64,000 nt of DNA from assembly GCF_014197035.1 (NCBI RefSeq), contig NZ_JACIEU010000022.1, positions 1-64,000 of the forward strand, read 5' to 3'. The notes beneath the pieces were generated by a model that was not told the DNA's origin, did not search any database, and worked only from the letters and a program-made list of their open reading frames with translations. This DNA comes from Sphingobium scionense (GTDB taxonomy: Bacteria; Pseudomonadota; Alphaproteobacteria; Sphingomonadales; Sphingomonadaceae). The position numbers and the translations under genes were made by a program. Below are positions 19,406-28,833 of this stretch, piece by piece; position 1 is the first letter of the stretch; every line of letters begins with the position of its first letter.

Positions 19406-20418
19406 AGGCGGCCATCTATCCGGGCGCCGGCCAGCCCATGGTCGTCGAACAATTGCCCGATCCCGTGCCCGGCCCGGACGAAGTGCTGATCCGGGTGCAT
19501 CGCTGCGGCATATGCGGCACCGACCTGCACATGACGGAGGGTCATGCCTTCCAGTTCCCGGCCGGCACCGTGCCGGGCCATGAATATGCCGGCGAAGTCG
19601 TCGCGCTCGGGAAAAATGTCGCGGGCTGGCGGGTCGGCGACCGGCTCACCGCCCTGCCCTCCACCTGCTGCGGCCATTGCGAGGCCTGCGCGCGGGGCAA
19701 TCTGGTCCTGTGTCCCAACGCGCCCGGCGTGATGGGCGGCTTTGCCGACTTTATGCGCGTGCCGGCGGCCGTGGCGATCCGCCTCCCCGCCACCCTGTCG
19801 CTTGCCGATGGCGCGTTGATCGAGCCGCTCGCCGTCGCCCGCTACGGCCTTCGCCAATCGGATATCGGGCCAAGCAGCCGGGTGCTGATCCTGGGCGGAG
19901 GATCGGTGGCGCTCTGCGCGATCTGGTGGGCGCGATGCATGGGCGCGGCCCGCATCGTCGCTGCCTCCCGCTCGCGCCATCGCGCGGACATGGCGCTCGC
20001 CATGGGCGCCGATGCGTTCGTGCCCTTTGGCGAGGGCGAGGAACAGCATGTCGCCGACCATCTGGGCGGCGCGCCCGACATCGTCATCGAATGCGTCGGC
20101 CTGCCGGACTTTCTGGGCCGGGCGATCCGCCATGTCGGCCAGTTCGGCCAGATCATCTCGCTCGGCTTCTGCACCGCGCCCGACGCCATCACTCCCGCCA
20201 TCGCCGCGCGCAAGGCCGTCACGATGCGCTTCCCGGTCGGCTACACATTGTCCGATTTCGAGCATGTCGCGCGCGAAATGGACAAGGGCCATGCCGACCC
20301 GAAAATGCTGATCAGCAGCGAGATCGACCTGCTGGACCTGCCGGCCATGTTCGACGCCCTGCGCGGCCCCAATCGCGAGACCAAGGTGCATGTCCGGCTG
20401 GGGCGGGAGGAAGGCTGA
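19402..20418 (+). CDS. Zinc-dependent medium-chain alcohol dehydrogenase
   Basis: A 338-residue NAD(P)-dependent oxidoreductase. The catalytic zinc site is in HRCGICGTDLH and GHEYAGEV, the structural zinc is held by the four cysteines of CCGHCEACARGNLVLC, and the Rossmann motif is VLILGGGSVALC near residue 155. It overlaps the sulfotransferase by four bases and is the last gene of the three-gene operon. It probably oxidises a secondary alcohol made or exposed by the other enzymes; the substrate is unknown. Confidence 0.88.
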   Translation: MKAAIYPGAGQPMVVEQLPDPVPGPDEVLIRVHRCGICGTDLHMTEGHAFQFPAGTVPGHEYAGEVVALGKNVAGWRVGDRLTALPSTCCGHCEACARGNLVLCPNAPGVMGGFADFMRVPAAVAIRLPATLSLADGALIEPLAVARYGLRQSDIGPSSRVLILGGGSVALCAIWWARCMGAARIVAASRSRHRADMALAMGADAFVPFGEGEEQHVADHLGGAPDIVIECVGLPDFLGRAIRHVGQFGQIISLGFCTAPDAITPAIAARKAVTMRFPVGYTLSDFEHVAREMDKGHADPKMLISSEIDLLDLPAMFDALRGPNRETKVHVRLGREEG

Positions 20419-20433
20419 CCCGCCCCGCCCGGC

Positions 20434-21564
20434 TCAATCCTCCTTCGTCCAGCCCATCGCCTTCAACATCACGTCGAACAGGCGGGTGTTGGCGAAGAAG
20501 CCATGGACCTGATCGGCACCCGGACCGGCGGCGGCGGCGATCACTTCCTCGCCGGTGTGATTGTCCTCCACCCCGATGACCGTGTTGCTGGCGACCGTTG
20601 CCCCCGGCCTGGCGGCGGCGGCCGCATATTGCTGGGCCATCGGGGCGTTGCGCTTGCCGCTGGTCATGCGCAGGCCGAAACTATGGTCGGCGGTGAACAG
20701 GATCAGCGTATCCTTGCCCGCGATCGCGCTCACCCGGCGGATCATCTCGTCCATCTCGATCACATGCTTCAGGCCATTTTCCGGCTTGTCGGTGTGCATG
20801 TCCCATTCGACCATCAGGAAATAGCCTTTGGGATTGCGCGCCAGCTGGCCGATCGTCGCCTCGACCGCCGGGATCGGCGCATAATCGGCATCGCGCAGCA
20901 CCGCCGCCCGGCCGCTGCCCCCGACCAGTGCCGGATCGTCGCCGAACCGATATCCCGCCTTGGAGAAGGCCGCTTGCGGCGTGGTGCCATCCTTGGCGAA
21001 GGACGCGACCGCATCGGCCTGCCCCTTGCCGATCAGGATATCGACGCCATTGCCGAAGCGGGGTGCCAGCATCTGGCGGAAAATCTGGTCCTTGTCCTTG
21101 CGCGTGGCGACATGGGCGAAACAGGCGGCCGGGGTCGCGTCCCAGATCGGCATGTTGGTCACGACGCCGGTCGAAAGGCCGCGCTGCTCGGCATATTCCA
21201 GGAAGCTCTTGACCGGGGTGATCGCCCCATCGGCCGCCGGCAGCGCCGATATCATGCCGCTGTTGGTCTTGTGCCCGGTCATGATCGCGCTCATGCCCGC
21301 CGCCGAATCCGTCACCCAATTGTCGAGCGCCGACGTGTCGGACAGGCCGACATGGGGCATCGACTGGATGAACAGCGACTGCGGCCGGTCATGCGCCATG
21401 ATGCCCGCAGCGTTCAGCGTCGGCACGCCGCCGGCATCGCCCAGAAACAGGATGATGTTGCGTGCCCGCTGCGGCGCGGCTCCGGCCGTTTCCTGGGCCT
21501 GTGCCGGAGCGGCGGCGAGCATTGCGCCCGCCGCCAGCATGATCCCGATCGATCGCATCGTCAT
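20434..21564 (-). CDS. Exported alkaline phosphatase
   Basis: A 376-residue periplasmic phosphomonoesterase. ATG 21564 has GGAAGGA upstream and opens a signal peptide ending at AQAQ. ARNIILFLGDAGG carries the first metal aspartate, VTDSAAGMSAIMTGH the nucleophilic serine, FLMVEWDMHTD and ILFTADHSFG the later metal ligands. This is the PhoA superfamily order in a short form. It starts 15 bases after the stop of an STN-type TonB receptor and lies in an operon with a sigma factor and FecR, so release of phosphate or dephosphorylation of the receptor's ligand is plausible. Confidence 0.88.
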   Translation of the reverse strand: MTMRSIGIMLAAGAMLAAAPAQAQETAGAAPQRARNIILFLGDAGGVPTLNAAGIMAHDRPQSLFIQSMPHVGLSDTSALDNWVTDSAAGMSAIMTGHKTNSGMISALPAADGAITPVKSFLEYAEQRGLSTGVVTNMPIWDATPAACFAHVATRKDKDQIFRQMLAPRFGNGVDILIGKGQADAVASFAKDGTTPQAAFSKAGYRFGDDPALVGGSGRAAVLRDADYAPIPAVEATIGQLARNPKGYFLMVEWDMHTDKPENGLKHVIEMDEMIRRVSAIAGKDTLILFTADHSFGLRMTSGKRNAPMAQQYAAAAARPGATVASNTVIGVEDNHTGEEVIAAAAGPGADQVHGFFANTRLFDVMLKAMGWTKED

Positions 21565-21578
21565 TGCCGTCCTTCCGT

Positions 21579-24470
21579 TCAGAAACGGGCGCGCACGCCG
21601 GCCATCAGCGTGGTGCCATAATCGGTGTAGCCCGCGAAGCGATCGTCCCGGACATATTGCCACTGGACGCCGCCGGCCACGTTGATGCCCTGCACCACGA
21701 ATGTGACATTGGGCGTGACCTTGTAGGAGATGTCGAAGTCCAGGCTGCCGAACGCCGCGTCGTTGTTGGCGGCCAGCCCCGCGCCGCCGACATCGCGCAG
21801 CACCTTGCCGCGCCAGCTATAGCTGGCCCGCGCCCCGACCGGCCCCTTTTCGTAGAAGGCGGTGAGGTTGAAGCTGTCGCCGGCCACGTCGGTCAGGTCG
21901 TCGCGGAAGGTGGTGCCGTCGGACAGGGCATAGGTGCCCTTGCTCTTGGTATGGGTGTAATTGGCCTGGAAGCCCAGGCCATCGAACGGCGCCGGCAGCA
22001 TCTTGAACAGTTGCTGATAGGCGATCTCGATCCCCGCGACATAGGCATTGCCGCCATTTTGCGGCGCGGTCAGGCGATAGATCTGGCCGTCCAGGTCGAA
22101 ATTGCGGGTCTGCTGGAAGACGAAGCTGGTGATGTCCTTGTAGAAGGCGCCACCGATCAGCGCGCTGCCCGGCGCGAAATACCATTCGACCGTGCCGTCA
22201 TATTGCCAGGCTTCGAACGGCCGCAGTTCGGGATTGCCGCCCACCGCCGTCAGCACCGTCGGGTTGGAATTGATCGTCAGGCGCGGCGCCAGGTCGGCCA
22301 GCGACGGCCGGGTGATGACCTTGGACGCGGCCAGATGCATCTGCAGGTTCGACGTGAACTCGGCGACCAGGTTGAGCGAGGGGAGAAAATTCCCGTAATT
22401 GCGCTCATAGCTGACCGGCAGCGCCGCACTGCCATTGTCGGCATAGCCCGACGATGTCTGCCGGGTATGGGCATAGCGCAGGCCCGCGTCGCCGCGGATG
22501 GTCATGCCGCCCAGCGGCAGGCTGAACTCGGCCATGCCATAACCGCCGATGATCCGTTCATCGATGGCATAGCTGTTGCGCCGGTCACCACGGGTCAGCG
22601 GCGCGTCGAGCAGCGCCTCCTTACCGGTCGCCGCGTCCCAGAAGCGGTCGGGATCGGGCATGACCCAGCTGGTGGGCAGATTGCCGCCCACGCCGCTCAG
22701 GAAATCATCGACCGGGAAGGCCTCGAAATAGCTGTCGTCGAAGCGCTGGCCGGCGATGCCGCTGGTGAAATTGATGTCGCGGCGGTTATAAGTGCGGTCG
22801 CGCTTTTCATATTTGGCGCCGAAGCGCAGCGCCTGCACCACGCCGTTCAGTTCGCGGGATATGTCAAAGGTCGCGGCCCGCTGGCGATCGAGCGAGTCAT
22901 TGACGCGATATTCGATCCGGCGCCCTGGCAGAGTGGTGGATTCCGTCAGATCCGCCGTCAGGAACTCCAGGTTCGGCAGCCGCTCGCCGACCTTGCCATA
23001 GTCGAAGGCGACCTGGCCGACGCTGCCGAGCAGGCGGCTGCGATAGATGGGCGTGGGCGTGTTGGAATAGGCGCGGCCCAGGCTGGCGTCGGCGGACAGC
23101 GTCCAGCCATTGGTAGACCATTTCGCGTTCGCGCCGATCAGCCAATTCTCATATTCCAGCCGCGACGTCTCACGGCCGATCTGGGTCGATGTGGTGACGG
23201 TCGCGGCGGTCAGCACGCCATTTTCGATCACCGCCGTGCCGGGCACGATCGCGCCCGGCGTGGTCGCGGAAAAATCGGTCGAATAGGTCAGTTCGTCATA
23301 ATCGATGTTGAGCCGGCTCCACAGGCCATCGACGTTCAGCTCGAACCGGTCGTCGGGCTTCCACTGGATCGCGCCGTTGAGGCCGATGCGGTTGCGGTTC
23401 TCCCGCTCCAGCGTCGGGCGCGTGCTGGTCGGCACCAATATCGTGTCGCTGTCCAGCGTGCCGTCGCCATCGGCGTCGATCCGCCCGTCGGCCCAGCCGA
23501 CGCCGGTGATGCGGTCCTGCCGGGTGGTGCGCTCGTCATAGACCGCCGCGATCAGTGCGCCGAACGTGCCCTCGTCATTGACCCAGCTCGCCATGCCCGA
23601 CAGGCGCGGATCGACCGTATCGGCCAGGCGCGGCGAGCTGGCGGTGGCGGACAGCGCCAGCACCGGTTTCTTGAGGTCGATCGGGCGGAAGGTCTGCAAA
23701 TTGACGATGCCGCCGATGCCGCCCTCGGCCAGGTCCGCGCGCGGGCTCTTGATGACTTCGACCGCCGACATGAGTTCGGACGGCAGCGTGTCGAAGCGGA
23801 ACTGGCGCCCGCTCTGGCCGCTGTCGCGCACATTCTCGTTCACCGCGGCCGCCCGGCCGTTGAGGGTGACGACCTGGAAGTTGGCACCCAGGCCCCGGAT
23901 GCGGACGAACACGCCTTCGCCGCGATCGCGCACGATCGACACGCCGGGCACGCGCTGCAACGCTTCGGCGATGTTCTGGGCGGGGAACTTGCCGATATCC
24001 TCGGCCTTGACCACATCGACCACATTGGTGGCCTTGCGCTTTTCGGCGAGCGCGCTGGAGAGGCTGGCGGCGTAGCCGGTGACGATGATGTCAGGCGCCA
24101 CATCCGCGCTGCCGGTGGTGGCAATGTCCTGCGGTTGGACCGGCGCCGCCACGATCAGCAGCGCGCCATTGGCCTGGCGCCGCACGGCCAGCGGCTTGCC
24201 CTGGATCAGCCGCTCGACCGCCGCCATCGCATCCATCCGGCCGCTCAGCGGCGGGCCGCTCATGCCCGCAACCAGTTGGGGGGCGAACAATATGTCGGTG
24301 CCGGTCTGGCGGGCCAGTGCTTCCAGCGCGGGCGCAAGCGGCTGCGCGGCGATCTGCACCGACGCCTGGCGCTGCTGCGCCTGGGCCGGGACGGCGCACA
24401 AGGCGGCAAGAGCGGCGCCCAGCACCAGAGAACGGCGCAAAGTGCGCGAAGAAGAAATGGTCACGATCAT
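21579..24470 (-). CDS. TonB-dependent receptor with STN signalling domain
   Basis: A 963-residue transducing outer-membrane receptor. The signal peptide ends near AQAQ at about residue 32. The STN domain covers about 35-105 (FAPQLVAGMSGPPLSGRMDAM region), the plug about 130-260 (RKATNVVDVVKAEDIGKFP, RIRGLGANFQVVTLNGR), and the barrel ends GVRARF. The IGKFP-type plug is common in receptors for carbohydrates and other organic nutrients in sphingomonads. ATG 24470 directly abuts a G-run, leaving little spacing, so a GTG two codons later is possible. Genes for a FecR protein and an ECF sigma precede it and a phosphatase follows. Confidence 0.9.
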   Translation of the reverse strand: MIVTISSSRTLRRSLVLGAALAALCAVPAQAQQRQASVQIAAQPLAPALEALARQTGTDILFAPQLVAGMSGPPLSGRMDAMAAVERLIQGKPLAVRRQANGALLIVAAPVQPQDIATTGSADVAPDIIVTGYAASLSSALAEKRKATNVVDVVKAEDIGKFPAQNIAEALQRVPGVSIVRDRGEGVFVRIRGLGANFQVVTLNGRAAAVNENVRDSGQSGRQFRFDTLPSELMSAVEVIKSPRADLAEGGIGGIVNLQTFRPIDLKKPVLALSATASSPRLADTVDPRLSGMASWVNDEGTFGALIAAVYDERTTRQDRITGVGWADGRIDADGDGTLDSDTILVPTSTRPTLERENRNRIGLNGAIQWKPDDRFELNVDGLWSRLNIDYDELTYSTDFSATTPGAIVPGTAVIENGVLTAATVTTSTQIGRETSRLEYENWLIGANAKWSTNGWTLSADASLGRAYSNTPTPIYRSRLLGSVGQVAFDYGKVGERLPNLEFLTADLTESTTLPGRRIEYRVNDSLDRQRAATFDISRELNGVVQALRFGAKYEKRDRTYNRRDINFTSGIAGQRFDDSYFEAFPVDDFLSGVGGNLPTSWVMPDPDRFWDAATGKEALLDAPLTRGDRRNSYAIDERIIGGYGMAEFSLPLGGMTIRGDAGLRYAHTRQTSSGYADNGSAALPVSYERNYGNFLPSLNLVAEFTSNLQMHLAASKVITRPSLADLAPRLTINSNPTVLTAVGGNPELRPFEAWQYDGTVEWYFAPGSALIGGAFYKDITSFVFQQTRNFDLDGQIYRLTAPQNGGNAYVAGIEIAYQQLFKMLPAPFDGLGFQANYTHTKSKGTYALSDGTTFRDDLTDVAGDSFNLTAFYEKGPVGARASYSWRGKVLRDVGGAGLAANNDAAFGSLDFDISYKVTPNVTFVVQGINVAGGVQWQYVRDDRFAGYTDYGTTLMAGVRARF

Positions 24471-24552
24471 CCCCCGTGGACAGCGGCAGAAGGCGCCGCG
24501 CCTCCCCGACGCGCCAGCGGAGTTTTACCCCACCCCGGCATCGGCATTTTTT

Positions 24553-25491
24553 TCAGCCGCCCAGCAGAACCCGGTCGTCCACCTGCCGGACGGGCACCGA
24601 CAGCAATTGCGACAGCGCCTGGCCCAGCGCGACATTGTCGCCCATCCGGTACATGCCGCTCACCCGCAAGGCCGCGGTGTGCGGATCGGCGATCACCAGC
24701 CGGGTCAGGCTGTAGCGATTGGCTTCCGCCGCCACGGCATCCAGCCGGTCGTCATGAAAGGCCGCCCGGCCGCTCTGCCAGGCCTGGGTGGTTTCGGCAT
24801 CGGGCCGATCGACCTGCACGGCATCGGCGGCGTCGGTGCGGATGCGTTGCCCGGCGGCCAGGTGGCGTTGTCCGCCGTCGATAGCGACATCGGCCTGTCC
24901 GGCCAGCGCCGTCATCGCCAGCCTGTCATCATTGTCGCGCCGCACGTCGAACCGGCCGCTACCCGCCACGAAGCTGCCCCGACCGGCATCGATCGCAAAG
25001 GGCACCACTGTCGGCTTCACCGTCAGCGCCACACGCCCCCGTTCCAGCCACAGCCGCCGCCGGCTGGCGCTCGCCAGCACCCGGACATCGGTATCGGCGT
25101 CCAGGAACAGCGTCGATCCTTCGGGCAAGGTCAGTTGGCGCTGCTCGCCAATGCCGGTGCGATAGCGCGTGCCGGCCATCGCCGTCTGCATCATCGCCAT
25201 GCCCCCGCCGCCCACCACCAGCGTGCCGGCGCAGGCTGCGATCATCCGACGGCGCGACAGGCTGCGCACCGGCGCGGGCACGGGCACGGGCACGGGCACG
25301 GGGCGCATCGCCGCATCGGTGCCGGGCACCAGCGCCCAGATATCGGTCGCCCGCTCGAAATCCGCCGCATGCGCAGGATCGGCCGCGATCCAGGCGCGAA
25401 AGGCCTGCTCGTCGTCCACCGTCCGTTCATCCGCATTCAGCCTTGCAATCCACTCGGCGGCGGTCCGGGCCATGGGGCGCTCACCGGGCAT
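24553..25491 (-). CDS. FecR-family sigma regulator with Pro-Val linker
   Basis: A 312-residue membrane regulator. The cytoplasmic domain begins ARTAAEWIARLNADER. A proline-valine run (PVPVPVPVPAP, about residues 64-74) leads into a hydrophobic helix (MIAACAGTLVVGGGGMAMM). The periplasmic FecR domain (LTLPEGSTLFLDADTDVRV) and a C-terminal STN-like segment ending RQVDDRVLLGG follow. ATG 25518, 25491 and 25473 are all possible starts; 25491 is taken because it begins just after the sigma stop and follows GTGAGC. The partner is the sigma factor at 25500-26006. Confidence 0.85.
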   Translation of the reverse strand: MPGERPMARTAAEWIARLNADERTVDDEQAFRAWIAADPAHAADFERATDIWALVPGTDAAMRPVPVPVPVPAPVRSLSRRRMIAACAGTLVVGGGGMAMMQTAMAGTRYRTGIGEQRQLTLPEGSTLFLDADTDVRVLASASRRRLWLERGRVALTVKPTVVPFAIDAGRGSFVAGSGRFDVRRDNDDRLAMTALAGQADVAIDGGQRHLAAGQRIRTDAADAVQVDRPDAETTQAWQSGRAAFHDDRLDAVAAEANRYSLTRLVIADPHTAALRVSGMYRMGDNVALGQALSQLLSVPVRQVDDRVLLGG

Positions 25492-25499
25492 GTCGGGGC

Positions 25500-26006
25500 T
25501 CACCAATCCTTCGTCCATTCGCCAAGGAAGGTCATCGCCCTGGCCATATGCTTCTCGACCGCGCTCTGGCTTATTTCCAGCCGCTCGGCAATCTCGCGAT
25601 ATTTTAGATTGTCGATCCGCTGCAGCAGGAACACCTCGCGCGTCCGGGGCGGCAGCTTGTCGATCCCCTCCGACACGCGCCGCAACCGCGCCTGCGCCAT
25701 CAGCGCCTCGTCCTGCAACGGCGCGCCGTCGCGCAGCAGCGCCAGCGCATCGTCGCCAGCGGCCGGCCCGCGCACCTTTTCCCGCCGATAGCTGTCCTTT
25801 GCCCGGTTGACCGCCGCGCGGACCAGGAAGGCTTCCTCATTATCGGGCCGTTCGGGCCGGGCCGCCATGCGGACATAGGCATCGTGCAACAGATCCTCGC
25901 TGTCGGAACGCCGGGTCATCCGCTCGACCTGCGCCAGCAGGCCGGCCCAGCCGGCCCATAGCCGCCGCGATGGCATATGCGTTTGTTCTTGAGGATGATC
26001 GCCCAT
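25500..26006 (-). CDS. ECF sigma-70 factor, FecI-like
   Basis: A 168-residue sigma factor. Region 2 has SEDLLHDAYVRMAARPERPDNEEAFLVRAAVNRAKDSYRREK and region 4 the helix-turn-helix KYREIAERLEISQSAVEKHM. ATG 26006 is chosen over TTG 26012; the ribosome-binding site is weak. It heads the operon sigma-FecR-receptor-phosphatase and is divergent from the siderophore receptor at 26389. Confidence 0.87.
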   Translation of the reverse strand: MGDHPQEQTHMPSRRLWAGWAGLLAQVERMTRRSDSEDLLHDAYVRMAARPERPDNEEAFLVRAAVNRAKDSYRREKVRGPAAGDDALALLRDGAPLQDEALMAQARLRRVSEGIDKLPPRTREVFLLQRIDNLKYREIAERLEISQSAVEKHMARAMTFLGEWTKDW

Positions 26007-26388
26007 GGGCAAGGCGACCTATCGTCATCGATAGTCAGTTTGATGACCGAACGATTTCAATTGGATGACGGTACATCCTGCGCGGACGGATCGTCATGGT
26101 GCAATCGCCGTGCCGTTCGCGCCTTAATCGCCCCGCAATCCGCCCAATGTCCAGGTCGCCATCCTGTGGAAGGCGATCGGCACATTGCCGCGCACCGACA
26201 GGCCCGGTGTGACAAGCGCCGGCTTGCCCCTGCCTTCTGCCTCCGATGCCGCGCGCGTCCCGTCCTTGCCTGCCCCATCGCCACGGGAAAAATCGACAGC
26301 AAAAATCGATAGCCACTCGCAATAGCATTGACAATGCGAATAGCTCTCAATAGCAGCCGCTGCAACAATCAAAAGGGGTTCTGAAACA
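26007..26388. other. Divergent promoter region, 382 bases
   Basis: No gene is supported here. It separates the minus-strand ECF sigma gene from the plus-strand siderophore receptor. The right end is AT-rich and carries a Fur-box-like sequence (26333-26351) overlapping a perfect inverted repeat GCATTGACAATGC (26325-26337). Confidence 0.6.
26333..26351 (+). promoter_or_regulatory. Probable Fur box
   Basis: AATGCGAATAGCTCTCAAT matches 14 of 19 positions of a classical Fur-box form (AATGAGAATTATTCTCATT). It lies 38 bases before a catecholate-type siderophore receptor gene, where iron repression is expected. The overlapping GCATTG-A-CAATGC may widen the site. Confidence 0.55.
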
Positions 26389-28692
26389 ATGGCGAAATAT
26401 GGAAACACTCCCTCCTTCCTTGCTCTGAGCTGTGTCGGCGCGATCGCCTTCGCATCGGGCGCGCAGGCACAGGATAGCGCGCAGGGCCAGGCGCTGGGCG
26501 GCGTCACGGTCACCGACACCGCCATCGACGATGCCGCCGTGAAGGTGGAAAAGGCCGAGTCGCCCAAATATGTTCGCCGCCTCCTCGATACGCCGCAGAC
26601 CATCACGGTGATCGGCAACCAGACCATCCAGAAGCAGAACCTCCTGACCCTGCGCGACGTGCTGTCGACCGTTCCGGGCATCACCTTCGGCGCGGGCGAA
26701 GGCGGCGGTGGCTATGGCGACAGCATCAATCTGCGCGGCCAGAGCGCCAACACCGACATCAGCATCGACGGCGTGCGCGACAGCGCCCAATATAGCCGCA
26801 CCGATCCCTTCAATCTTGAGCAGATCGAAGTCACCAACGGCGCCAACTCCGTCTATGGCGGCTCGGGCGCGATCGGCGGCAACATCAACCTGGTGACCAA
26901 GCGCCCCAAGGCCGACAGCGAAACGCTGGTGCAGGGCGGCATCGGCACGTCGGACTATTATCGCGCGACCATCGACAGCAATGTCCGCGTCAACGACAAG
27001 ATCGCCGTGCGCCTGAACGCCATGTATCATGAAAATGACGTCGCCCGGCGCGACTTCGACAGCTACAAGCGCTGGGGCGTGGCGCCCTCGGTCAAGCTGG
27101 GCGTGGACGGGCCGACCTCGCTGACCCTGCTCTACACCCATCAGGAAGACGAGAATACGCCGCTCTACGGCGTGCCCTATTACAAGAATGCGATCTATGA
27201 CGGGCCGCTGCCCGGCGTCCCCTATAGCGGCTATTATGGCTACAAGAATCTGGACAAGCAGGATCAGACGATCGATCAGGCGACGGCGATCTTCGACCAT
27301 CGTTTCAGCGACCTGCTGTCGGTCCGCAACCTGTCGCGCTGGCAGCGGGTCGAGCAGAATCTGGTCGTGAACCCGCCGCAGGGCAGCTATTGCTTGGCCA
27401 ACGGCACGCTGCCGACCGGCGTGGCCTGCGCCGCCGGCCAGGTTCCGGGCATGTATTATCCCAGCGGCCCGCGTGGCGGCTTCCGGGACTCGGTCAACCA
27501 GACGCTCTACAATCAGCTCGACCTGACCTTCAACATTCCGGGCGGCCATACTCTGGTCGTCGGCACCTCGATGCTGCAGGAAGATTACACGCTCGACAAT
27601 GGCAACGTCCTGCGCAACGCCAACGGTGCCACGCCGAACCCCACGCTCGATCCGATCAGCATCAGCAACCCGAACGGCATCTATACCGGCCCGGTCAACA
27701 AGATCCGGTCCGGCCACCAGATGGGCGACCTGTTCAATATCGCGACCTATGCCTTTGCTGCGGCCAAGATCGTCGATGGGCTCGAACTGAATGGCGGCGT
27801 CCGCTGGGAGCATAACCGCGCCCGCTTCCGTTCCGACACGATCGCGACCCCTGCCACCGGCGGCGCCTACACCACCGGCCCGCAGCAGAATGCGACCGAC
27901 GATCTCTTCTCCTACCGCGTCGGCCTCGTCTACAAGCCGGCCGAAAATGCCAGCCTCTATGTCGCCTATGCCAACAGCAAGACGCCGACCGCGACCAGCG
28001 TGCGATCGGGCTGCGGCCTGGTGATCGTCGGCTCGGGCGGCAGCAACAATGCCTGCGAAGCCAAGCCTGAACAGGCGGTCAATTACGAAGTGGGTGGCAA
28101 GATCGACCTGTTCGACGGCGGCCTGCAGCTGACCGCCGCGCTGTTCCGCAACGAACGCACCAATTATCGCGTCGCCAGCAACGATCCTCTGATCGGCACG
28201 CTGCCGGTCAATGACGGCCGCAACCGCGTCGATGGCGTCACCCTGGGCGCATCGGGCAACATCACCGACGCCTGGACCATCTTCGCCAACTACACCTATC
28301 TCGATACGAAGGTGATCCAGAGCATCTCCGACTATCAGAAGGACCAGGGCGTCGTGGACGTGCAGGCCGGCAATCCGCTGACCAACACGCCCAAGCATTC
28401 GGGCAGCCTGTTCACCACCTACACCCTGCCCTTCGGGCTGCAGCTGGGCTATGGCCTGACCTATCAGGGCAGCTGGTATCTCAGCAATTCGAGCGCTGCG
28501 ACCATGTACAAGGCGGACGATTATCTCGTTCACCGGGCGATGCTGTCCTACACGTTCGACGAGAAGCTGACCGCCCAGCTCAACGTCCAGAACTTCACCA
28601 ACGAAAAATATTATACCAGCGTCCGCAACAATGGCTGGGCCAATCCGGGCGAAGGTCGCTCCTGGGTGCTGACCCTGGGCTACAAGCTCTAA
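26389..28692 (+). CDS. TonB-dependent siderophore receptor, Fiu-like
   Basis: A 767-residue receptor for ferric catecholates or similar chelates. The signal peptide ends at about residue 27 (SGAQAQ). The plug has the siderophore-class pattern TPQTITVIGNQTI, then VPGITFGAGEGGGGYGDS, then DGVRDSAQYSRTDPFN, and GANSVYGGSGAIGGNINLVTK. The barrel ends SWVLTLGYKL. The length and the polyglycine plug motif fit the Fiu group. There is no STN domain, so it is not a transducer. A Fur-like site precedes it and a terminator follows at 28753-28786; no siderophore biosynthesis genes are nearby, so it likely scavenges foreign chelates. Confidence 0.9.
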   Translation: MAKYGNTPSFLALSCVGAIAFASGAQAQDSAQGQALGGVTVTDTAIDDAAVKVEKAESPKYVRRLLDTPQTITVIGNQTIQKQNLLTLRDVLSTVPGITFGAGEGGGGYGDSINLRGQSANTDISIDGVRDSAQYSRTDPFNLEQIEVTNGANSVYGGSGAIGGNINLVTKRPKADSETLVQGGIGTSDYYRATIDSNVRVNDKIAVRLNAMYHENDVARRDFDSYKRWGVAPSVKLGVDGPTSLTLLYTHQEDENTPLYGVPYYKNAIYDGPLPGVPYSGYYGYKNLDKQDQTIDQATAIFDHRFSDLLSVRNLSRWQRVEQNLVVNPPQGSYCLANGTLPTGVACAAGQVPGMYYPSGPRGGFRDSVNQTLYNQLDLTFNIPGGHTLVVGTSMLQEDYTLDNGNVLRNANGATPNPTLDPISISNPNGIYTGPVNKIRSGHQMGDLFNIATYAFAAAKIVDGLELNGGVRWEHNRARFRSDTIATPATGGAYTTGPQQNATDDLFSYRVGLVYKPAENASLYVAYANSKTPTATSVRSGCGLVIVGSGGSNNACEAKPEQAVNYEVGGKIDLFDGGLQLTAALFRNERTNYRVASNDPLIGTLPVNDGRNRVDGVTLGASGNITDAWTIFANYTYLDTKVIQSISDYQKDQGVVDVQAGNPLTNTPKHSGSLFTTYTLPFGLQLGYGLTYQGSWYLSNSSAATMYKADDYLVHRAMLSYTFDEKLTAQLNVQNFTNEKYYTSVRNNGWANPGEGRSWVLTLGYKL

Positions 28693-28752
28693 CCCCCCTC
28701 TCCCCGCCGGGCCGGCCATGCCCTCCTCGACATGGCCCGGTCTGGCGAACGG

Positions 28753-28786
28753 AACGCCCGCAGTCCGCTGCGGGCGTTCTTTTTTT
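28753..28786 (+). terminator. Strong Rho-independent terminator after the siderophore receptor
   Basis: AACGCCCGCAG pairs with CTGCGGGCGTT around a short loop, followed by seven T. Confidence 0.92.
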
Positions 28787-28833
28787 GGCCTGACGGGCAT
28801 GGCGATGACGACCCCGCCTGCTAAGGGATGCCC

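Noticed and set aside
28751..28779. GGAAC followed by CGTT, as an EcfG promoter before the NTF2-like gene
   Set aside because: The spacing is 19 bases and both boxes are parts of the terminator stem.
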